Below, one piece after another: positions 59,548-64,000 of a stretch of 64,000 bases of DNA. The notes under the pieces are model-generated. The model did not search any database, was not told the DNA's origin, and saw only the letters and a program-made list of their open reading frames with translations. The DNA is taken from NCBI RefSeq assembly GCF_005222205.1, contig NZ_CP032347.1, forward strand, positions 496,001-560,000. The letters are read 5' to 3'. The position numbers were made by a program, and so were the translations under genes. This DNA comes from Azospirillum brasilense. GTDB taxonomy: Bacteria; Pseudomonadota; Alphaproteobacteria; Azospirillales; Azospirillaceae. Each line of letters starts with the position of its first letter. Within the stretch, counting starts at the first letter, position 1.

Positions 59548-59742
59548 TCAGGCCCCGGGCTGCTCGCACCGCCATTGGCGGACGTTCCAATTGGGATGCT
59601 CCATGAGCCAGTGCACGACGTGGACGTAGCTGTTGCGCGTGCATTCCACCGCGGTCGGGTACCGTTCGAAGGAGACTGGACGCTCGATGGCGCATTGGTC
59701 CGGCCGCATGGCCAGACAGATCACCAGAACCAGTTCAAACAT
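59548..59742 (-). CDS. Small Cys-containing protein, paralogue B
   Basis: 64 aa with an AGGAAA site before the ATG at 59742. MFELVLVICLAMRPDQC parallels the start of paralogue A (MF-hydrophobic-C-L-A-x-x-P-x-Q-C), and VECTRNSYVHVVHWLMEHPNWNVRQWRCE matches its W-x-x-x-H-P and final Cys. Both lie minus-strand upstream of the xox genes and share four Cys positions. A tandem duplication is likely. The family is unknown to me; no catalytic motif is visible. Confidence 0.7.
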   Translation of the reverse strand: MFELVLVICLAMRPDQCAIERPVSFERYPTAVECTRNSYVHVVHWLMEHPNWNVRQWRCEQPGA

Positions 59743-60222
59743 GGTTCGCGTTTCCTGTACGAATGCTCGAAGAGCCGGCGCCTTCGACACGTTGGCCAAG
59801 GCAGACGAAGGCCGGAACACATCCATCAACAGCCGGCGCCGCGGATCGGGCCGCGCTGCTTTGCAGCAAATATTGCTGCTCTGCACAAAGCTCTCCTTGG
59901 AAACTGCAAATAAATAAATTACAAAAATCATGTTTTGAGGGATTAATCTCTTACTCCCAATTTGCGTTCAGTCCTGGATAAATCTGGCACGAGACGATTG
60001 TTTGGCATTTTCTATTCGTCAGAGCCTTGACGAGAAGATGGTCCCAATATAGCATTAAGTCCCAATTTGGCGTCAGCTTTTCTGAATATTGAATTCAGAA
60101 CCGGACATACCGCGCGACAACATTCGCGCGACAACGCCCTTTTGCACTCAGCACCGCGCTCACAAGCAAGAATCCCATTGGTTTTTGGGTAAACAATAAG
60201 CGCCATCACGGGAGGGATCGTC
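59743..60222. promoter_or_regulatory. AT-richer upstream region of xoxF
   Basis: About 480 bases with no supported gene, with A/T-rich stretches around 59890-60100. It should contain the xoxF promoter. A good GGGAGGGA ribosome binding site precedes the ATG at 60223. No specific binding site was recognised. Confidence 0.5.
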
Positions 60223-62106
60223 ATGAAGGTGTTGTCTCGTTGGCTTCTGGCGTCTGTCGCTGTCGTCGCCGCCGGCTCGGTTTCTGCGAACGACAGTATT
60301 CTCAAGAATGAAGCGAACCCCAACAACTGGGCGTCCCAGCTCGGCAACTATGCCGGGCAGCGGTACAGCCCCCTCGACCAGATCACCACCAACAACGTCA
60401 AGAATCTCCAGGTCGCGTGGTCGTTCTCGACCGGCGTTCTGCGCGGCCATGAAGGCGGGCCGATCGTCGTCGGCGACGTGATGTACATTCACACGCCGTT
60501 CCCCAACAAGGTCTTCGCGCTGGACCTCAACAACCCGGGGCGGGTCATCTGGAAATATGAATCGGTCCAGGACCCGACCGTCATCCCGGTGATGTGCTGC
60601 GACACCGTCAACCGCGGCGTCGCCGTCGCCGACGGCAAGGTCTTCCTGGCCCAGGCGGACAACACGCTGGTGGCACTCGACGCCAAGACCGGCAAGGAGA
60701 TGTGGAAGGCCAAGAACGGTGACCACACCAAGGGCGAGACCCTGACGGCGGCCCCGCTGGTGGTCAAGGACAAGGTCTTCGTCGGCATCAGCGGCGGCGA
60801 GTTCGGGGTGCGCGGGCATCTGACGGCCTACGACACGAACAGCGGCAAGATGGTGTGGCGGGCCTTCTCGACCGGTCCCGACGCCGACGTGAAGATCGAC
60901 CCGTCGAAGACGATGATGATGGGCAAGCCGATCGGGCAGAAGGACCTCGGCGTCTCGACCTGGCCGGGCGAGGAATGGAAGCGCGGCGGCGGGACGACCT
61001 GGGGATGGTACACCTACGATCCGGCGCTCAACCTGATCTATTACGGCACCGGCAACCCCGGCACCTGGAACCCGACGCAGCGGGCCGTCGACAAGGACCG
61101 GGCCAAGAGCGACAACAAATGGTCGATGACCATCTTCGCCCGCGATCCCGACACCGGGGAGGCGAAGTGGGTCTACCAGAAGACGCCCTTCGACGAGTGG
61201 GACTTCGACGGCGTCAATGAGAACATCCTGGCCGACATCAACATGAACGGCCAGCAGCGCAAGGTCCTGGTCAACTTCGACCGCAACGGCTTCGCCTACA
61301 CGCTGGACCGGGCGACCGGCGAACTGCTCGTCGCGCAGAAATACGACCCGACGGTCAACTGGGCGACCGACGTCGACATGAAGACCGGACGGCCGAACGT
61401 CGTCGACAAATACAGCACCTTCGCCAACGGCGAGGACAAGAACACCGCGGCCGTGTGCCCGGCGGCGCTCGGCACCAAGGACCAGCAGCCGGCCTCCTTC
61501 TCGCCGGACACCGGGCTGTTCTACGTCCCGACCAACCACATCTGCATGGACTACGAGCCGTTCTCCGTCTCCTACACGGCCGGTCAGGCCTATGTCGGCT
61601 CGACCGTGTCGATGTACCCGACGCCGAACTCGCACGGCGGCATGGGCAATTTCATCGCCTGGGACGCGGCGGCCGGCAAGATCGTCTGGTCGCGGCCGGA
61701 GCGGTTCGCGGTGTGGAGCGGCGCCCTGTCGACCAAGGGCGGCGTCGCTTATTACGGCACGCTGGAAGGCTACCTCGTCGCCGTCGACATGAAGGACGGC
61801 AACGAGCTGTGGCGGTTCAAGACCCCGTCCGGCATCATCGGCAACATCAACACCTACACCCACAACGGCAAGCAGTATGTGGCCGTCCTGTCCGGCGTCG
61901 GCGGCTGGGCCGGCATCGGTCTCGCCGCCGGTCTGACCCAGGAATCCGGGGCGAACCAGTGGCATCAGGCCGTCCACCCCAACCGCGCCGGCGGTACGGG
62001 CGTGGCGACCGCCGGCCTCGGCGCGGTCGGCGCCCACCAGTCGCTGGGCGAATACACCCAGCTCGGCGGCGTCCTGACGGTGTTCCACGTTCCTGACCAG
62101 AAGTGA
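60223..62106 (+). CDS. xoxF: XoxF-type (lanthanide-dependent) PQQ alcohol dehydrogenase
   Basis: 627 aa with a Sec signal (MKVLSRWLLASVAVVAAGSVSA). It is a PQQ eight-bladed propeller with the vicinal disulfide Cys125-Cys126 (VMCCDT), a Glu in SGGEFG (E193) and an Asn in TGNPGTWN (N278). The catalytic region reads DEWDFDG (324-330), with Asp327 and the extra Asp329 two residues on. That D-x-D pair, Asp in place of the Ala of MxaF, is the mark of rare-earth-binding XoxF enzymes. It oxidises methanol or other primary alcohols in the periplasm and passes electrons to the cytochrome encoded next. Confidence 0.93.
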   Translation: MKVLSRWLLASVAVVAAGSVSANDSILKNEANPNNWASQLGNYAGQRYSPLDQITTNNVKNLQVAWSFSTGVLRGHEGGPIVVGDVMYIHTPFPNKVFALDLNNPGRVIWKYESVQDPTVIPVMCCDTVNRGVAVADGKVFLAQADNTLVALDAKTGKEMWKAKNGDHTKGETLTAAPLVVKDKVFVGISGGEFGVRGHLTAYDTNSGKMVWRAFSTGPDADVKIDPSKTMMMGKPIGQKDLGVSTWPGEEWKRGGGTTWGWYTYDPALNLIYYGTGNPGTWNPTQRAVDKDRAKSDNKWSMTIFARDPDTGEAKWVYQKTPFDEWDFDGVNENILADINMNGQQRKVLVNFDRNGFAYTLDRATGELLVAQKYDPTVNWATDVDMKTGRPNVVDKYSTFANGEDKNTAAVCPAALGTKDQQPASFSPDTGLFYVPTNHICMDYEPFSVSYTAGQAYVGSTVSMYPTPNSHGGMGNFIAWDAAAGKIVWSRPERFAVWSGALSTKGGVAYYGTLEGYLVAVDMKDGNELWRFKTPSGIIGNINTYTHNGKQYVAVLSGVGGWAGIGLAAGLTQESGANQWHQAVHPNRAGGTGVATAGLGAVGAHQSLGEYTQLGGVLTVFHVPDQK

Positions 62107-62118
62107 TCGGCAGACCTG

Positions 62119-62148
62119 CCCCCGGTGCCGCAACGCACCGGGGGTTTT
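62119..62148 (+). terminator. Rho-independent terminator after xoxF
   Basis: A perfect 10-bp stem CCCCCGGTGC (62119-62128) and GCACCGGGGG (62135-62144), with a 6-base loop CGCAAC, is followed by TTTT and a further TTT shortly after. It lies 12 bases after the xoxF stop and probably sets a higher level of xoxF than of the downstream genes. Confidence 0.9.
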
Positions 62149-62206
62149 GCTTTAGAGCCTTCGGCATTTACTGGGACCCGGCTTCCGGGCAAGGATCTCG
62201 ACATCC

Positions 62207-62659
62207 ATGAAACGCAGATTTGTGCAACGCAGACTTGGCTTGCTGACCGGTGCGCTGACGGTGGGCACCGTCGCCTGTTTCGCCGCCCTGGCGCAGGACG
62301 CGCCGACGACCCCCGAGGGAACACCGACCTACATCGTCAAGGACGGTCAGGTGGACAAGGGAACCTACAACGGCTACCGCCGCTTCCACGCGACCTGCCA
62401 CACCTGCCACGGCTTCGACGCCTCGGGGTCGTCCTTCGCCCCCAGCCTCGCTGACTCGCTGAAGCGCCTGAGCTACGACGACTTCAAGGAGGTCGTCGTC
62501 AACGGCCGCCAGAACCAGGGCGCCACCGGCGACAAGGTGATGCCCTCCTTCGGGCTGGACCCGAACATCATGGATCACCTGGACGACATCTACCGCTACC
62601 TGAAGGCGCGGGCCGACGGCGCGCTGCCCGGCGGGCGTCCGCAACGCATCGGCGGCTGA
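62207..62659 (+). CDS. xoxG: XoxG-like cytochrome c
   Basis: 150 aa with a signal sequence (basic MKRRFVQRR, hydrophobic core ending ALAQD). It has one haem motif C64-H-T-C67-H68 and a Met in KVMPSFG (M112) as likely axial ligand. XoxG is the periplasmic electron acceptor of XoxF, and its position directly downstream supports this. A terminator lies between the two genes, so it may have its own promoter or be read through at a lower level. Confidence 0.9.
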   Translation: MKRRFVQRRLGLLTGALTVGTVACFAALAQDAPTTPEGTPTYIVKDGQVDKGTYNGYRRFHATCHTCHGFDASGSSFAPSLADSLKRLSYDDFKEVVVNGRQNQGATGDKVMPSFGLDPNIMDHLDDIYRYLKARADGALPGGRPQRIGG

Positions 62660-62680
62660 TCCAGCGGAGGGAGACCGTTC

Positions 62681-63997
62681 ATGGCACGTCCTTCCGCGCC
62701 CATCGCCATTGCCGTCGCCAGCGCCGCAGCTCTGCTGTCCGTCGCCCTGCCGGCCCGCGCCGTCGAGGCGACGGAGCGCGAGTCGGTGCGCGTCTGCGCC
62801 GACGGCAACCTCCTGCCCTACTCCAACGAACGGATGGAGGGCTTCGAGAACGAGATCGCCCGGCTCATCGGCGAGGACCTGAAGAAGCCGGTGACCTATT
62901 ACTGGTGGCCGCAGACCATCGGCTTCGTCCGCAACACGCTGCGCGCCCGGCAGTGCGACCTCGTGATGGGCACGGCGTCCGGCGAAGAGCTGATGCAGAA
63001 CACCAACCCCTACTACCGGACCGTCTATTCCCTCGTCTACCGCACAAAGTCGGGCATCCGGGCGGAGAGCGTGGGCGATCCGTCCCTGAAGGACGCGCGC
63101 ATCGGCGTCGTTGAAAAGACGCCCGCGGTCAACCTGCTGCGGCTCTACGGCATCACCCGGACGGAGCCCTACCAGCTCAACACCGACACGCGCGCCAACA
63201 ACCCGGCCCGCGATGCCATCGAGGACGTCGCCGCCGGCCGGACCGACGCCGCGGTGATCTGGGGGCCGATCGCCGGTTACTACGCCGCCCAGCAGAGCGA
63301 GCCGCTGACCGTCGTGCCGCTGGTCAAGGAACCGGCGGGTGCCCGGCTGCAATTCAACATCTCCATGGGCATCCGCTCCGACGAGCCGGAGTGGAAGCAC
63401 TGGCTCAACGACTTCATCAAGCGCCGCCAGGACGACATCGACCGCATCCTGCTGCGCTACCACGTCCCGCTCGTCGGCCCGGACGGCGCGCTGAAGACCG
63501 CCGCCGCCATCGAGCCGCCGGGCTACCGGATGGACCAGTACCGCGCCCCAACCCCCGCCGGCCTGTCCGGCGCTTCCACCGTGACCCTGGCGGAGTTGCG
63601 GCGGCTGATCGAGCATTTCCCCGACACGCGGCTGATCGACGTGATGCCGGCGCCGCCGCGCCCGCCGGACCGTCCGGCGCCGGCCGTGTGGGTTCCGCCG
63701 CCACGCCGCAGCCTGCCGGGGGCGGTCTGGCTGCCCAACGTCGGCTACGGCAGCCTGTCGGGCGAGCAGGAACGCTACTTCCGCGCCGGGCTGGAGACGT
63801 TGACCGGCGGGGATCGGGCGTCCCGGCTGGTCTTCTTCTGCGAGCCGGACTGCTGGATGTCCTGGAACGCCGCGAAGCGCGCGGTGGAGTGGGGATACGG
63901 CAACGTCTATTGGTATTCCGACGGCGCCCTGCGCTGGCAGGAGGCGGGATACGGGCTGGAGACGGTCGAGCCCTTCGCCGGCGGCGCCTCCAACTGA
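62681..63997 (+). CDS. xoxJ: XoxJ-like periplasmic protein fused to a CXXCW-type rhodanese-like domain
   Basis: 438 aa with a Sec signal (MARPSAPIAIAVASAAALLS to ARAVE). Residues about 35-285 form a solute-binding-protein fold of the quinoprotein-dehydrogenase-associated type (XoxJ/MoxJ; RVCADGNLLPYSNERMEGFENEIA). Residues about 300-438 match the PQQ-dependent catabolism-associated CXXCW proteins, with C387-E-P-D-C391-W392 followed by MSWNAAKRAVEWGYGNVYWYSDG. The two are usually separate proteins. The gene starts 21 bases after xoxG and ends 3 bases before the end of the window. XoxJ is thought to help XoxF activation or electron transfer. Confidence 0.88.
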   Translation: MARPSAPIAIAVASAAALLSVALPARAVEATERESVRVCADGNLLPYSNERMEGFENEIARLIGEDLKKPVTYYWWPQTIGFVRNTLRARQCDLVMGTASGEELMQNTNPYYRTVYSLVYRTKSGIRAESVGDPSLKDARIGVVEKTPAVNLLRLYGITRTEPYQLNTDTRANNPARDAIEDVAAGRTDAAVIWGPIAGYYAAQQSEPLTVVPLVKEPAGARLQFNISMGIRSDEPEWKHWLNDFIKRRQDDIDRILLRYHVPLVGPDGALKTAAAIEPPGYRMDQYRAPTPAGLSGASTVTLAELRRLIEHFPDTRLIDVMPAPPRPPDRPAPAVWVPPPRRSLPGAVWLPNVGYGSLSGEQERYFRAGLETLTGGDRASRLVFFCEPDCWMSWNAAKRAVEWGYGNVYWYSDGALRWQEAGYGLETVEPFAGGASN

Positions 63998-64000
63998 CCG

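Overview
The window is 64 kb of very GC-rich, gene-dense DNA. It most resembles an alphaproteobacterium of the Rhodospirillales, probably Azospirillum or a close relative. This is inferred from base composition, a GAAC-N7-GAAC LexA box, a xoxFGJ-type lanthanide alcohol dehydrogenase set, an amino acid:[carrier protein] ligase operon, and families such as IalB and a radical-SAM/UdgX pair. No rRNA, tRNA, insertion sequence, integrase or CRISPR array was seen.

Layout. 1-3 kb: the 3' end of an unknown gene, an MscS-type channel, a 9-bp tandem repeat and a small surface-antigen-like protein. 3-22 kb (minus strand): one large export locus. It starts with a giant LEPR-XLL/DUF4347 adhesin (about 4,180 aa if a frameshift in a G7/C7 run is repaired) that carries 20 tandem ~100-aa repeats. 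Then come a TolC-like lipoprotein, a HlyD adaptor, a GAF-like/HlyD membrane adaptor, and an M50 metallopeptidase fused to a HlyD arm. No ABC ATPase lies beside them. 22.4-25.2 kb: a GNAT acetyltransferase and a phage-tail-collar (Mdp-like)/DUF6916/collar trio. 25.2-32.9 kb (minus): a tight six-gene operon of carrier protein, acyl-CoA-dehydrogenase-like enzyme, amino acid:[carrier protein] ligase, DUF1839, GH2 glycosidase and tandem alpha/beta hydrolase, which looks like an uncharacterised small-molecule or surface-modification pathway.

33-41 kb: an OsmC-type peroxidase, a large AT-rich-promoter autotransporter with an IalB protein, then a TPR-sulfotransferase and a TPR-glycosyltransferase. 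41.2-52.3 kb: a catabolic locus. Eight minus-strand genes (thiolase, OB-fold partner, MaoC, SDR, ABC binding protein, fused permease, ATPase, enoyl-CoA hydratase) diverge from a class III CoA-transferase, a LysR regulator and a thioesterase. This suggests import, CoA activation and beta-oxidation-like breakdown of an unidentified acid. 52.5-59 kb: an FtsX-type permease, a class-C beta-lactamase-like hydrolase, and a predicted SOS-controlled DNA-repair pair (radical SAM plus UdgX). 59-64 kb: two small paralogous Cys-rich proteins, then xoxF, xoxG and a xoxJ-CXXCW fusion for lanthanide-dependent alcohol oxidation.

Inverted pairs of REP-like palindromes sit between genes at 45.0 kb and 52.4 kb, with a single palindrome at 41.2 kb. 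The two most promising under-described systems are the ABC-less adhesin export locus and the amino-acid carrier-protein operon.
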